Assembly (NCBI GenBank): GCA_029246415.1
Contig: JAQWNF010000006.1
Span: forward strand, 1 to 64,000
DNA from: Glaciecola sp.
GTDB taxonomy: Bacteria; Pseudomonadota; Gammaproteobacteria; Enterobacterales; Alteromonadaceae
Direction of reading: 5' to 3'
Length of the DNA: 64,000 bases
Numbering within the stretch: position 1 is the first letter of the stretch; each line of letters opens with the position of its first letter. Of the stretch, positions 37,193 to 45,895 are shown one piece after another. The notes below the pieces were generated by a model. That model had not been told where the DNA came from, made no database searches, and saw only the letters and a list, made by a program, of their open reading frames with translations. Position numbers and translations under genes: made by a program.

Positions 37193-38075
37193 ATGGGTGT
37201 ATACCGGCATAGCGATGCTTGCCTTTGCTGGTAACTCCATATTATGTCGCTGGGCGTTGGCAGATACTGCGATTGATCCAGCGAGCTTTACGGCTATTCG
37301 TTTAGTCAGTGGAGCGCTGTGTTTGGCTGGTTTAGTATTTATGTTTAAACCTCAGTTTATTACTAATCCTGATTCTGCTGCAGTCCCACATGAGAGTCAT
37401 CCACTCAAATCAGCGCCAAGATTACACGGCAGTTGGTTAGGTGCGTTAGGCTTGTTTACTTACGCTGCGTGCTTTTCCTTTGCGTACATTTCCTTAAATG
37501 CAGCGACGGGTGCGTTAATTTTATTTGGTAGTGTCCAGTTTACGATGATCACTTATAGTCTGGTGATGGGGACAAGGTTGAATCGATGGCAAGGGTTAGG
37601 GTTTGTTTGTGCGATTTTAGGTCTGGGGATCTTGTTTTTACCCAGTGCGACGACCCCAGATTTGTTTGGGGGAGTGTTGATGCTGCTCGCAGGAGTAGCC
37701 TGGGGTGGCTATTCTGTTTTAGGTAAAAAAGCGGGTGATCCGACTCTCGTAACAACAGGTAATTTTATTCGCAGTACTGCGTTTGCGTTACCGCTGGTAT
37801 TGTTTAGCATACCTGACTTATCGTTTGATGCTAATGGTGTCGTACTTGCATTATTATCGGGTGCGATTGCGTCAGGCATGGGATACGCGATTTGGTATGC
37901 TGTGTTACCGCATCATCCAACGACTACCAGCGCCTCAATACAATTAAGTGTGCCGGTAGTGACGACTGTCATTGGCATCATAGTTTTAGGTGAGGCACTA
38001 TCCGTCACTATGGTTATCGCGTCTTGTGCGATCTTAGGCGGTATATATATGGTTATCAATGGAAAGCGCGCATAA
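37182..38075 (+). CDS. EamA/DMT family transporter
   Basis: Integral membrane protein of 297 residues with ten predicted helices in two EamA repeats (about 5-150 and 160-290). MLAFAGNSILCRWAL opens the first repeat, and SGAIASGMGYAIWYAVLPHH and GEALSVTMVIASCAILGGIY lie in the second. Family members export amino acids or other metabolites; the substrate is unknown. It starts at GTG, 11 bases before the M2 peptidase stop, so the pair is translationally coupled. This might link peptide breakdown to metabolite export. Confidence 0.88.
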   Translation: MVGKWVYTGIAMLAFAGNSILCRWALADTAIDPASFTAIRLVSGALCLAGLVFMFKPQFITNPDSAAVPHESHPLKSAPRLHGSWLGALGLFTYAACFSFAYISLNAATGALILFGSVQFTMITYSLVMGTRLNRWQGLGFVCAILGLGILFLPSATTPDLFGGVLMLLAGVAWGGYSVLGKKAGDPTLVTTGNFIRSTAFALPLVLFSIPDLSFDANGVVLALLSGAIASGMGYAIWYAVLPHHPTTTSASIQLSVPVVTTVIGIIVLGEALSVTMVIASCAILGGIYMVINGKRA

Positions 38076-38105
38076 CCTAACTTCATCTAATCTGCTTCGC
38101 TCCCG

Positions 38106-39890
38106 TTATTGATCTAACAACTGGATCGTTGCTAACTCTTGGTATAACTCACACTCTTCCAATAGTTGCGCATGTGTCCCTTGTGCAATGATGTGTCCTT
38201 TGTCGAGCACCACAATCAAATCAGCATTTACTACCGTAGACAATCTATGGGCAATGATGAGTGTCGTTTTGTTTAGCATTAAGGCTTCTAATGCTTGCTT
38301 AACGGCAAGCTCACTCGCCGCGTCCAAAGCACTGGTTGCCTCATCGAGTAATAGGATAGGACGGTTAGCTAGAATAGCGCGAGCTATGGCTATGCGCTGT
38401 TTTTGACCGCCAGATAACTTGATCCCGCGCTCACCTAATTGTGTTTCATACCCTTTGGGTAGTTGGCTAATAAATTCATGAGCCTGAGCTTGCTGAGCGG
38501 CATCGATTATTTCGGCTATAGTGGCATCGGTGCGACCAAATGCAATGTTATCCATCACACTTGAAGCAAAAATCACCGCATCTTGCGGGACTAACGCAAA
38601 TTGCTCTCGAATATCGCTACTCGACAACGAATCCATGTGAGATTCCCATAATTCAATGTGTCCACGTTGAGGTTGATAAAAATCTAACAATAATTGAAAT
38701 AATGTTGATTTTCCTGCACCACTAGGACCGACTAATGCGACTTTTTGGCCGTTGGTGATACGTAAATTGATGTGACTTAATACGGGGGTAGCGTTAGGTT
38801 CGTCGATGCCTATAGGGTAGGTAAATGTGACGTCTTTAAATTCTAATGGCAGAGCATCCATTGTCAGGATTTCTGCTTCGTTTAATTGTGTAGGATGAGT
38901 GCGTTTGATTTGCGTCGGTGACGTATCAAGTAATTGACGAATGCGTGCTGATGCCCCTATCGCCTTTTGGATCTCACCGATTACTTCGCTAATGGTAGCC
39001 ACTGCCCCACCAGCCATTACGGCATAAAATATAAAAGCGGTAAAACTGCCTACTGACAAAGAGCCTCTGATCACATCATTAGCACCAATCCATGCGACAA
39101 ATACAATTGCACCAATACTAATTGCCATGATGGATATCACCAACAGCGCTCGAAAATGAATTCGATATTGCGCTGCGACCATGACTTCTTCGACTTTACC
39201 AAATAAGTGTTCGCGGTCTGTATCCTCGCGATTGTATGATTGTACAGTATGTATTTCATGGACAGATTGGTCTATGTGCGCACTCATTTCAGCTATTTTA
39301 TCTTGTGATGTTTGGGCATATACTCGCACTTTTTTACCTAATAACTTTATCGGTAATAACACCACAGGGACAGCCAGAAGGACTAATAAGGTCAATTGTA
39401 CAGAAGTAAATAGCATGATAATTAATGCACCAATAAACGTGACACCTGAGCGAATAGCCATGGATAAACCCATACCAATAACACTTTGTACTACCGTTGT
39501 GTCACTAGTAAAGCGAGAGATGACTTCGCCAGTGCGGTTTTCGGCATAAAAGTCGACGCCCAAACGCAGCATGTGTTCATATAAAGTTTTACGAATATCA
39601 GCACTAACACGCTCGCCTAGCCACAGCATGTAATAGAAGCGAAAATAAGTAGCAACACAACCCACTCCAGCGATCATCAGCACGGTAAGCAAGGCCTGAT
39701 TGAGCATTGTCATGTCATTTGCGACAAATCCTTGGTCGATGACAAGTTTGATCCCTTGACCTAAAATCAACCAACTTGATGCGCTGACCAATAACGCAAT
39801 CATGGCGATGATAACCTTATTAATGTAAGGACGTAAAAACTGTCCAAGCCAACGGATTATATGGGTTGAAGATTCGTTTGGATGACTCAA
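38106..39890 (-). CDS. ABC exporter, fused membrane and ATPase domains (MsbA/multidrug-like)
   Basis: Type IV ABC half-transporter of 594 residues. Six membrane helices span about 20-320, with RFTSDTTVVQSVIGMGLSMA in a coupling region. The nucleotide-binding domain (about 345-590) has Walker A VALVGPSGAGKSTLFQLLLD, signature KLSGGQKQRIAIARA, Walker B ILLLDEATSALD and H-loop IIAHRLSTVVNADLIVVLD. The substrate cannot be assigned; it belongs to the ABCB group of lipid and drug exporters and may not be MsbA itself. The track start is TTG. It diverges from ybiT. Confidence 0.88.
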   Translation of the reverse strand: MSHPNESSTHIIRWLGQFLRPYINKVIIAMIALLVSASSWLILGQGIKLVIDQGFVANDMTMLNQALLTVLMIAGVGCVATYFRFYYMLWLGERVSADIRKTLYEHMLRLGVDFYAENRTGEVISRFTSDTTVVQSVIGMGLSMAIRSGVTFIGALIIMLFTSVQLTLLVLLAVPVVLLPIKLLGKKVRVYAQTSQDKIAEMSAHIDQSVHEIHTVQSYNREDTDREHLFGKVEEVMVAAQYRIHFRALLVISIMAISIGAIVFVAWIGANDVIRGSLSVGSFTAFIFYAVMAGGAVATISEVIGEIQKAIGASARIRQLLDTSPTQIKRTHPTQLNEAEILTMDALPLEFKDVTFTYPIGIDEPNATPVLSHINLRITNGQKVALVGPSGAGKSTLFQLLLDFYQPQRGHIELWESHMDSLSSSDIREQFALVPQDAVIFASSVMDNIAFGRTDATIAEIIDAAQQAQAHEFISQLPKGYETQLGERGIKLSGGQKQRIAIARAILANRPILLLDEATSALDAASELAVKQALEALMLNKTTLIIAHRLSTVVNADLIVVLDKGHIIAQGTHAQLLEECELYQELATIQLLDQ

Positions 39891-40015
39891 TGAAATGTCT
39901 CGTTAGTAATAATTTTATACTTTTGATGGTAGCACAACCGACAAAATAATGGAGTAGCAAATCAATCTATAGATATGGGTATTGCTAAAGGTGGGCAATC
40001 ATGATTTACATCAGG

Positions 40016-40021
40016 TATAAT
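40016..40021 (+). promoter_or_regulatory. Possible -10 element of the ybiT promoter
   Basis: A perfect TATAAT lies 29 bases before the ybiT start. No good -35 was found at the usual distance, so the assignment is weak. Confidence 0.35.
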
Positions 40022-40050
40022 ACGCGCCTTGAAAATTAGGGGTCTAAAGT

Positions 40051-41637
40051 TTGATTACAACAGCTAACATCACAATGCAATTTGGCGCAAAGCCATTATT
40101 TGAAAATATCTCAGCAAAATTCGGTAATGGAAATCGTTATGGTTTAATTGGTGCCAATGGATGTGGTAAATCAACTTTTATGAAGATCCTAACGGGTGAA
40201 CTAGCCCCTTCAGCCGGTAATGTTTCTATAGACCAAGGCGAACGCCTTGGCGTGCTTAGCCAAAACCAATACGCATTCGAAGAGTTTTCGGTATTGGATG
40301 CTGTCATCATGGGTGATACGCAATTATGGGCAATTAAACAAGAGCGCGACCGTATTTACTCGTTACCTGAAATGACCGAAGAAGACGGTATGAAGGTTGC
40401 AGATTTAGAAACTGAGTTTGCAGAGCTGGACGGTTATACAGCTGAAAGTCGCGCGGGTGAGTTGTTAATTGAAGCCGGTATTGATGAGTCTAGTCACTGG
40501 GGATTAATGTCTCAGTTACCGCCTGGCGTGAAACTTCGCGTATTGTTAGTGCAAGCGTTGTTTGCTAATCCTGATATTTTGTTACTCGATGAACCAACCA
40601 ACAACTTGGATATCTATACCATTAATTGGTTGGCTGATGTTTTGAATCAACGTAAATGTACGATGATTATCATTTCGCATGACCGCCATTTTTTAAATAA
40701 AGTATGTACGCATATGGCGGATATCGACTACGGTGAACTGCGTATCTATCCAGGTAATTACGAAGAATACATGGCGGCAGCATCGTTAGTACAAGAACAG
40801 TTATTAACTGAAAATGCTAAAAAATCAGCTGAGATTGACGAGCTAAAAGCATTTGTTGCCCGCTTCTCCGCTAACGCCTCAAAGGCAAAGCAAGCCACTT
40901 CACGTGCTAAGCGTATGGAAAAAATTGAATTGGATGAGGTCATCGCGTCATCTCGACGTTTTCCGTTTATCCAATACAAGCAACACAAAAAATTACACCG
41001 TCTGGCGCTAGAGTTATCTAATGTAGAGCATGGTTTTGATGGTAATGTGTTGTTTAAAGGTGGCGAAATGCTACTTGAAGCAGGTACAAAATTAGCTGTT
41101 ATCGGTGAAAACGGTGCGGGTAAAACCACGTTTTTACGCTGCTTAGTTGATGAGCTTAAAGCAAATTCAGGCCGCATCAAATGGTCTGAAAATGCCACTA
41201 TCGGTTACTGTCCACAAGACACCTCGGCTGATTTTAATGTTGATATGACCATCTTCGATTGGTTATCTATGTGGCGTACTAACGGTCAAGATGATTTATT
41301 TGTACGTAGTATCCTAGGTCGTTTGTTGTTTACCGCGGATGAGGTCAACAAGAAGGTTGGCGTGTGTTCTGGTGGTGAAAAGAACCGTTTGATGTTTGGT
41401 AAATTGATGATGCAAGACATCAACGTCTTGATCATGGATGAACCGACTAACCACATGGATATGGAAGCCATTGAATCATTAAATAAAGCATTAGCAGCAT
41501 TTGATGGTACATTGATTTTTGTAAGCCATGATAGAGAATTTGTTTCATCGCTAGCTGATAGTATTATCGAAATTGCTGATCAGAAGTTACATTACTTCCA
41601 GGGATCGTTCGACGAGTACATGAGTCACAAAGGTTAA
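40051..41637 (+). CDS. ybiT: ABC-F family ATPase YbiT
   Basis: Soluble ABC-F protein, 528 residues (E. coli YbiT 530), acting on ribosomes in translation. There are two nucleotide-binding domains. The first has [17 protein letters not shown] and [12 protein letters not shown]; the second has [33 protein letters not shown] and [20 protein letters not shown]. They are joined by the ABC-F linker ([20 protein letters not shown]). Alignment by eye with E. coli YbiT is collinear from the first residues. The start is TTG at 40051, which matches the E. coli N-terminus ([12 protein letters not shown] against MLVSSNVTMQFG). Confidence 0.95.
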   Translation: MITTANITMQFGAKPLFENISAKFGNGNRYGLIGANGCGKSTFMKILTGELAPSAGNVSIDQGERLGVLSQNQYAFEEFSVLDAVIMGDTQLWAIKQERDRIYSLPEMTEEDGMKVADLETEFAELDGYTAESRAGELLIEAGIDESSHWGLMSQLPPGVKLRVLLVQALFANPDILLLDEPTNNLDIYTINWLADVLNQRKCTMIIISHDRHFLNKVCTHMADIDYGELRIYPGNYEEYMAAASLVQEQLLTENAKKSAEIDELKAFVARFSANASKAKQATSRAKRMEKIELDEVIASSRRFPFIQYKQHKKLHRLALELSNVEHGFDGNVLFKGGEMLLEAGTKLAVIGENGAGKTTFLRCLVDELKANSGRIKWSENATIGYCPQDTSADFNVDMTIFDWLSMWRTNGQDDLFVRSILGRLLFTADEVNKKVGVCSGGEKNRLMFGKLMMQDINVLIMDEPTNHMDMEAIESLNKALAAFDGTLIFVSHDREFVSSLADSIIEIADQKLHYFQGSFDEYMSHKG

Positions 41638-41654
41638 AAAGTAACCATTTATAT

Positions 41655-41668
41655 ATTGGTTAACCAAT
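41655..41668. promoter_or_regulatory. Predicted operator ATTGGTTAACCAAT upstream of the DEH reductase gene
   Basis: A perfect 14-base palindrome 127 bases before the SDR start. Its form (ATTGGTnnACCAAT) is like the binding sites of FadR-subfamily GntR regulators of uronate genes such as UxuR/ExuR. A GntR-FCD gene lies in the same locus. The same motif recurs before the second PL6 gene. Confidence 0.6.
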
Positions 41669-41676
41669 TTTATTTT

Positions 41677-41709
41677 ATTGTTTGACATTTATACTTTGGC
41701 CGGTATACA
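41677..41709 (+). promoter_or_regulatory. Predicted promoter of the DEH reductase gene
   Basis: A perfect -35 TTGACA (41682-41687), 16-base spacer and -10-like TATACA (41704-41709). The -35 is embedded in the 13-mer ATTGTTTGACATT, which occurs identically in the promoter region of the first PL6 gene (43481-43493). Confidence 0.5.
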
Positions 41710-41794
41710 TTAAATACATCAATCACAAGCAACTAGCATGTTTTTTCATAAGTGATTGTTTTTAAATGAATTTAAAATTATCCGGAGAATGAAT

Positions 41795-42541
41795 ATGTCA
41801 ATGCAAGGAAAAGTCGCTATAGTTGCAGGTGGTGGTCGAGATATCGGTCGCGCTTGCGCACTTGAGTTAGCCAAACATGGTGCAAACGTCTTTATCACTT
41901 ACCATTCAAGCAGTGCTACTGCGCTTTCAGCAGTCGCTGAAATTGAACGTCTCGGGCAACAAGCGTTTGCCATCCAAGCCGATTTAACTTCTCAAGCCGA
42001 CGTTGATAAAACGATTTCTGCCACTTTAGATACATTTGGTTCCATTGATACATTAGTACATGTGTCTGGTGGGTTAGTTGGCCGCGTGCGTGTTGAAGAG
42101 ATGACACTAGCGCATTACAACACGGTAATGAATCTGAATATGACGTCATTATTTATGATGACTCAAGCTTGCATTCCTCATTTACAAGCAGGTAGTTCAA
42201 TCGTGACATTTGCTTCACAAGCCGGTCGTGATGGCGGTGGCCCTGGCGCTGCTATTTATGCAACATCGAAAGGTGCAGTCATGACCTACACCCGAGCTCT
42301 AGCTAAAGAACTAGGTCCAGATATACGTGTCAATAGTGTGTGTCCGGGTATGATATCAACTGGTTTCCACGATACATTCACACAAGATACAGTACGTAAA
42401 AACGTGGCTGGTGCAACAGCCCTAAAACGTGAGGGGTCTTCAGAAGAAGTCGCTAAAGTAGTGTATTTCTTAGCGTCAGATGAATCATCGTTTATGACAG
42501 GGAACAACGTAGATGTAAATGGCGGTCTGCTCTTCTCATAA
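41795..42541 (+). CDS. SDR oxidoreductase, predicted DEH reductase of alginate catabolism
   Basis: Short-chain dehydrogenase, 248 residues. The cofactor loop is VAGGGRDIGRACALELAKHG, a variant of TGxxxGIG; the catalytic Ser lies in IVTFASQAGRDGGG; YATSKGAVMTYTRALAKELG holds the YxxxK pair; the C-terminus DVNGGLLFS is typical. In alginate loci such an SDR reduces 4-deoxy-L-erythro-5-hexoseulose uronate (DEH), the monomer released by exolytic lyases, to 2-keto-3-deoxygluconate. That role is inferred from its neighbours (GntR, PL6, kdgK, eda). ATG 41795 has GGAG seven bases upstream; the track start at 41756 has none. It ends at a strong terminator shared with the convergent regulator. Confidence 0.82.
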   Translation: MSMQGKVAIVAGGGRDIGRACALELAKHGANVFITYHSSSATALSAVAEIERLGQQAFAIQADLTSQADVDKTISATLDTFGSIDTLVHVSGGLVGRVRVEEMTLAHYNTVMNLNMTSLFMMTQACIPHLQAGSSIVTFASQAGRDGGGPGAAIYATSKGAVMTYTRALAKELGPDIRVNSVCPGMISTGFHDTFTQDTVRKNVAGATALKREGSSEEVAKVVYFLASDESSFMTGNNVDVNGGLLFS

Positions 42542-42561
42542 TTAACTTGTTTAATAGACAT

Positions 42562-42590
42562 AAAAAAACCACCTTCGCGGTGGTTTTTTT
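42562..42590. terminator. Bidirectional Rho-independent terminator between DEH reductase and GntR genes
   Basis: AAAAAAACCACC-TTCGC-GGTGGTTTTTTT: a GC stem flanked by A and T runs on both sides, placed between two convergent stops. It serves both directions. Confidence 0.9.
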
Positions 42591-42609
42591 GTTTCGAAAT
42601 CAGTAGTAA

Positions 42610-43344
42610 TTATTGATCAAGCAAATGATTTAAAGAATACAATCCACGAGTTTGGCTATTTTTCAATTTTATTTCTTCTAATGCTTTTGCTTCACTAGCA
42701 TCGAATAACGCATTGATAAGTCGATTAAAATGCGCATGCATCGCACTTCTAGCAGCTTCGGGGTTATGTTCTTTTAATGCATTGAAGATATTGCGATGCT
42801 CTTCCATTCGTTGTTGCTCGCTAGTGCTACATACATTTGCATAAGCATCTTTAATGTTAGTGCAGCGTTCACGTAAACCCCAAAAGTTTTCTACCGCAAG
42901 TAATATCGCGCGGTTACGTGTGGAGGTTGAAATAATGCGATGAAATTCTTTGTCGGCTTTTTCAGGGTTATCACCATTGGCCATTGCAATCACCGTCTGT
43001 TCTAATGCATCTAATTCTTCATCTGAAATGTTAGATGCAGCTAACGCAGCTGCTTCACCTTCAATTAATGCACGAGCTTGGGTTAACTCGAAAGCACTAA
43101 CTTGGGCTTCTGATGTCGACTCTGGTGCTTGCTCTAATAAATAAACACCTGAACTGGTCTTAACTTCGACCTTACCACGAACTTCCAAAGCAATAATCGC
43201 CTCGCGGATGGTAGGACGACTCACATCGAATTGCTCAGCTAACACTCTTTCAGGAGGCAAACGGCTACCTGGGACATATTCACCAGCGGCGATTCTCGAT
43301 TCTATTTTATCTACTATGTTCCAAAATAATCGACGATGGGCCAT
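42610..43344 (-). CDS. GntR family regulator, FadR/FCD subfamily, predicted alginate regulator
   Basis: Transcription factor of 244 residues. An N-terminal winged helix (about 5-75) has GEYVPGSRLPPERVLAEQFD and SRPTIREAIIALEVRGKVEV. A C-terminal FCD all-helical effector domain (about 85-225) includes FHRIISTSTRNRAILLAVEN and HAHFNRLINALFD, whose His residues fit the metal/ligand site. FCD regulators commonly sense organic acids such as uronate intermediates. It is divergent from the PL6 gene and convergent to the predicted DEH reductase, so it probably controls this locus, with DEH or KDG as plausible inducer. Predicted operators are listed separately. Confidence 0.9.
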   Translation of the reverse strand: MAHRRLFWNIVDKIESRIAAGEYVPGSRLPPERVLAEQFDVSRPTIREAIIALEVRGKVEVKTSSGVYLLEQAPESTSEAQVSAFELTQARALIEGEAAALAASNISDEELDALEQTVIAMANGDNPEKADKEFHRIISTSTRNRAILLAVENFWGLRERCTNIKDAYANVCSTSEQQRMEEHRNIFNALKEHNPEAARSAMHAHFNRLINALFDASEAKALEEIKLKNSQTRGLYSLNHLLDQ

Positions 43345-43425
43345 AAATACCTCTTATTTGAATGCTAACTTAATTAATTTAGTTGCTTTATTTTATAGTG
43401 ATTTAATTATTAATCAACTATCGCT

Positions 43426-43439
43426 ATTGGTCAACCTTT
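43426..43439. promoter_or_regulatory. Weaker copy of the predicted GntR operator in the regulator/PL6 intergenic region
   Basis: ATTGGTCAACCTTT keeps ATTGGT and the ACC of the second half of ATTGGTnnACCAAT but loses the last positions. It lies between the divergent regulator and lyase genes. A further half-site, TTGGTAA (43448-43454), follows. Confidence 0.4.
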
Positions 43440-43480
43440 ATTACGTATTGGTAATAATATATTTACCGAAAGGTCGACAA

Positions 43481-43514
43481 ATTGTTTGACATTGACGCTG
43501 TAGATTGTTTAACT
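43481..43514 (+). promoter_or_regulatory. Predicted promoter of the PL6-MFS genes
   Basis: The -35 TTGACA (43486-43491) sits within ATTGTTTGACATT, identical over 13 bases to the element before the DEH reductase. A poor -10 TTAACT (43509-43514) follows after 17 bases. Confidence 0.45.
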
Positions 43515-43583
43515 AGCGTGATGAAAAATTGTATCTGTGCGCATGCGCGCGCAGATTAAAAACAAGTTCGAGGATGAGTTAAT

Positions 43584-45839
43584 ATGATGCAGAGAAAGTG
43601 GTTAGTCTATATATCAGTGTTTACATATATGGGACTAAATAGTTCGCTAATTAATGCTAAAGAGTACCTAGTCGACAATCCTCAAGCCTACATGGATATT
43701 GCAGGTTCATTAGAAGCCGGTGATGTAGTCACTTTAGCCGACGGTACTTGGACTGACTTTCAAATTGCTTTTTCAGGCCAAGGTACAGAAGATTCTCCTA
43801 TTACATTAAAAGCTGAAACTGCGGGTAAGGTTATCCTAACTGGTGAGTCAAATCTGCGCTTGGCGGGTGAATACCTTTTGGTTTCGGGTTTATTTTTTAA
43901 AGATGGTTACTCGCCATCAAATGCAGTCATTGAGTTTCGTCAATCCAAAACGCAATTAGCTAATCATTCGCGCGTGACGCAAACCGTGGTTGAAAGCTTT
44001 AATAACAAAGAAAAGTTTAGCGCAGGTAACTGGGTTGCACTATATGGACGATACAATCGCTTTGATCATAATGCACTCGTCGGTAAAAGCACTTCTGGTG
44101 TGACTATGGCTGTCAAACTCAATACTCTTGAGAGTCAAGAGAACCATCACCGTATCGACCATAACTACTTCGGTCAGCGTCCTATTTTAGGCTCAAACGG
44201 TGGCGAAACATTACGTATCGGTACGAGCCATTATTCCTTATCTAATTCCTTTACTATGATCGAAAATAACTACTTTGATCGTTGTAACGGTGAAGTAGAA
44301 ATCATTTCGAATAAGTCTGGCAGTAATACGATCCAAAACAATGTGTTCTTCGAATCACGAGGCACGTTAACGTTGCGCCATGGGAATGGCAATATAGTGC
44401 AAAACAACGTTTTCTTTGGCAATGGCGAAGATCACACTGGTGGCATTCGAGTTATTAATGGCGATCAGACTATCCGCAACAACTACTTAGAAGGTGTCAC
44501 AGGATATCGTTTCGGTAGTGGTTTGACCGTAATGAACGGTGTACCAAATTCTAAAATCAACCGCTATCATCAGGTTGATAATGCAAACATTACACAAAAC
44601 AGTTTAATCAACTTAGATCACATTCATTTTGCTGCGGGCAGTGACGCAGAGCGTTCTGCTGCACCGATTAATTCTCGATTTACTAATAACCTAATCGTGC
44701 ATCAAGAAAACAAAGACGGGATCTCATTATTTGATGACGTTTCTGGAATTGAATTTGATGGTAATATCGTTCATAACGTCTCTGACTTAACCATAGATAA
44801 AGGCTTTGCGGTAGAAAATGTCGAGTTAGTTCGTGCTAAAAATGGTTTGTTGTATCCATCAAACCCTGAATTTTCAAAGACAGGTGTGGATAAATCACTT
44901 CAGCCTATTGCGAAACAAGACACAGGACCAAGTTGGTACAATAAACCAGAGCTGTCTGTTGAATTTGCTAGTGGTAAGACGCATCAAGTGTCACCTGGTA
45001 ATAATGTTTTATATAAAGCCTTACAACAAGCTCAATCAGGCGATGTGATTGAGTTAGCGAAAGGGCACTATGTCGCTTCACGTACTTTACCTATCGATAA
45101 GGTAGTTTCATTTGTAGGTAAAGCGGGTGTGTCTATTTCTTTCGAACGTAAATCACTATTTGTTATTGAAGATGGCGGTAGCTTAGCCCTTAAAAATGTA
45201 GTAATTACAGGCGCAGATGCACCGGATTCTGCCGGTAATACATTGATCCGCAATACGCGTTTACCAACCATTAATAACTATCGTTTAGTTATGGATTATG
45301 TGATTGTTAAAGATTTAGATATTAATCATTCATTCCACGTTATTGATTCTGGCTATCGAGCATTAGCCGACGAGATTACCATCACTAACAGCCAGTTTAG
45401 TAATATCACAGGTGATGTGTTGCGTTTAAACAAAGAGCAGGATGATTTGGGGATTTACAACGCAGAGTATGTCACGCTAGATCGCAATGTATTTCAAGAT
45501 ATCCAAGGTACATTAATGAATGTGTATCGTGGTGGTACTGATGAAAGTACCTTTGGTCCGCATGTTACCGTTACTGCAAATACGATCAAAAATGTTGGTT
45601 TTGGTAAGCGTAACAAATCAAAAGCGCTGATGACGTTACACGGTGTTCAGGTCACTAATATTTTAAATAATACATTTACTAATGTGCCGGCAATAGCCAT
45701 TGAGCACACGGTAGGTGAGCCACAAACACGTATTCAATACAATCACTTTATGGGTTCAGTTGAACCGGTAGTGCAAGAATTATTTACACAAGGCCCGTTA
45801 ACGGCCGTAGTTAGCGACAATACCTTTAGCGCACAGTAA
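43584..45839 (+). CDS. PL6 family alginate lyase, AlyGC-like (two beta-helix domains)
   Basis: Secreted alginate lyase, 751 residues, with a signal peptide ending near SSLINAKEY. Two parallel beta-helix domains, about 26-460 and 465-751, give the architecture of exolytic AlyGC. The catalytic base/acid pair is Lys244 (EIISNKSGSNTI) and Arg265 (LTLRHGNGN), 21 residues apart as in AlyGC (Lys220/Arg241). The acidic ENNYFDRCNGEVEIISNKSG segment fits the calcium site. It should release DEH monomers by beta-elimination. GAGG precedes the ATG. The MFS gene follows 56 bases later. The second domain lacks a visible copy of the Lys/Arg pair, consistent with a structural role. Confidence 0.93.
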   Translation: MMQRKWLVYISVFTYMGLNSSLINAKEYLVDNPQAYMDIAGSLEAGDVVTLADGTWTDFQIAFSGQGTEDSPITLKAETAGKVILTGESNLRLAGEYLLVSGLFFKDGYSPSNAVIEFRQSKTQLANHSRVTQTVVESFNNKEKFSAGNWVALYGRYNRFDHNALVGKSTSGVTMAVKLNTLESQENHHRIDHNYFGQRPILGSNGGETLRIGTSHYSLSNSFTMIENNYFDRCNGEVEIISNKSGSNTIQNNVFFESRGTLTLRHGNGNIVQNNVFFGNGEDHTGGIRVINGDQTIRNNYLEGVTGYRFGSGLTVMNGVPNSKINRYHQVDNANITQNSLINLDHIHFAAGSDAERSAAPINSRFTNNLIVHQENKDGISLFDDVSGIEFDGNIVHNVSDLTIDKGFAVENVELVRAKNGLLYPSNPEFSKTGVDKSLQPIAKQDTGPSWYNKPELSVEFASGKTHQVSPGNNVLYKALQQAQSGDVIELAKGHYVASRTLPIDKVVSFVGKAGVSISFERKSLFVIEDGGSLALKNVVITGADAPDSAGNTLIRNTRLPTINNYRLVMDYVIVKDLDINHSFHVIDSGYRALADEITITNSQFSNITGDVLRLNKEQDDLGIYNAEYVTLDRNVFQDIQGTLMNVYRGGTDESTFGPHVTVTANTIKNVGFGKRNKSKALMTLHGVQVTNILNNTFTNVPAIAIEHTVGEPQTRIQYNHFMGSVEPVVQELFTQGPLTAVVSDNTFSAQ

Positions 45840-45895
45840 TAGACGCTTGCATATATTTGTATTAACAGTTTTTAAAAATAATAAAAGGACCATTC

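Noticed and set aside
40758-41198. 146-residue minus-strand ORF inside ybiT
   Set aside because: Shadow frame with Ser-rich composition opposite a highly conserved ABC-F gene.
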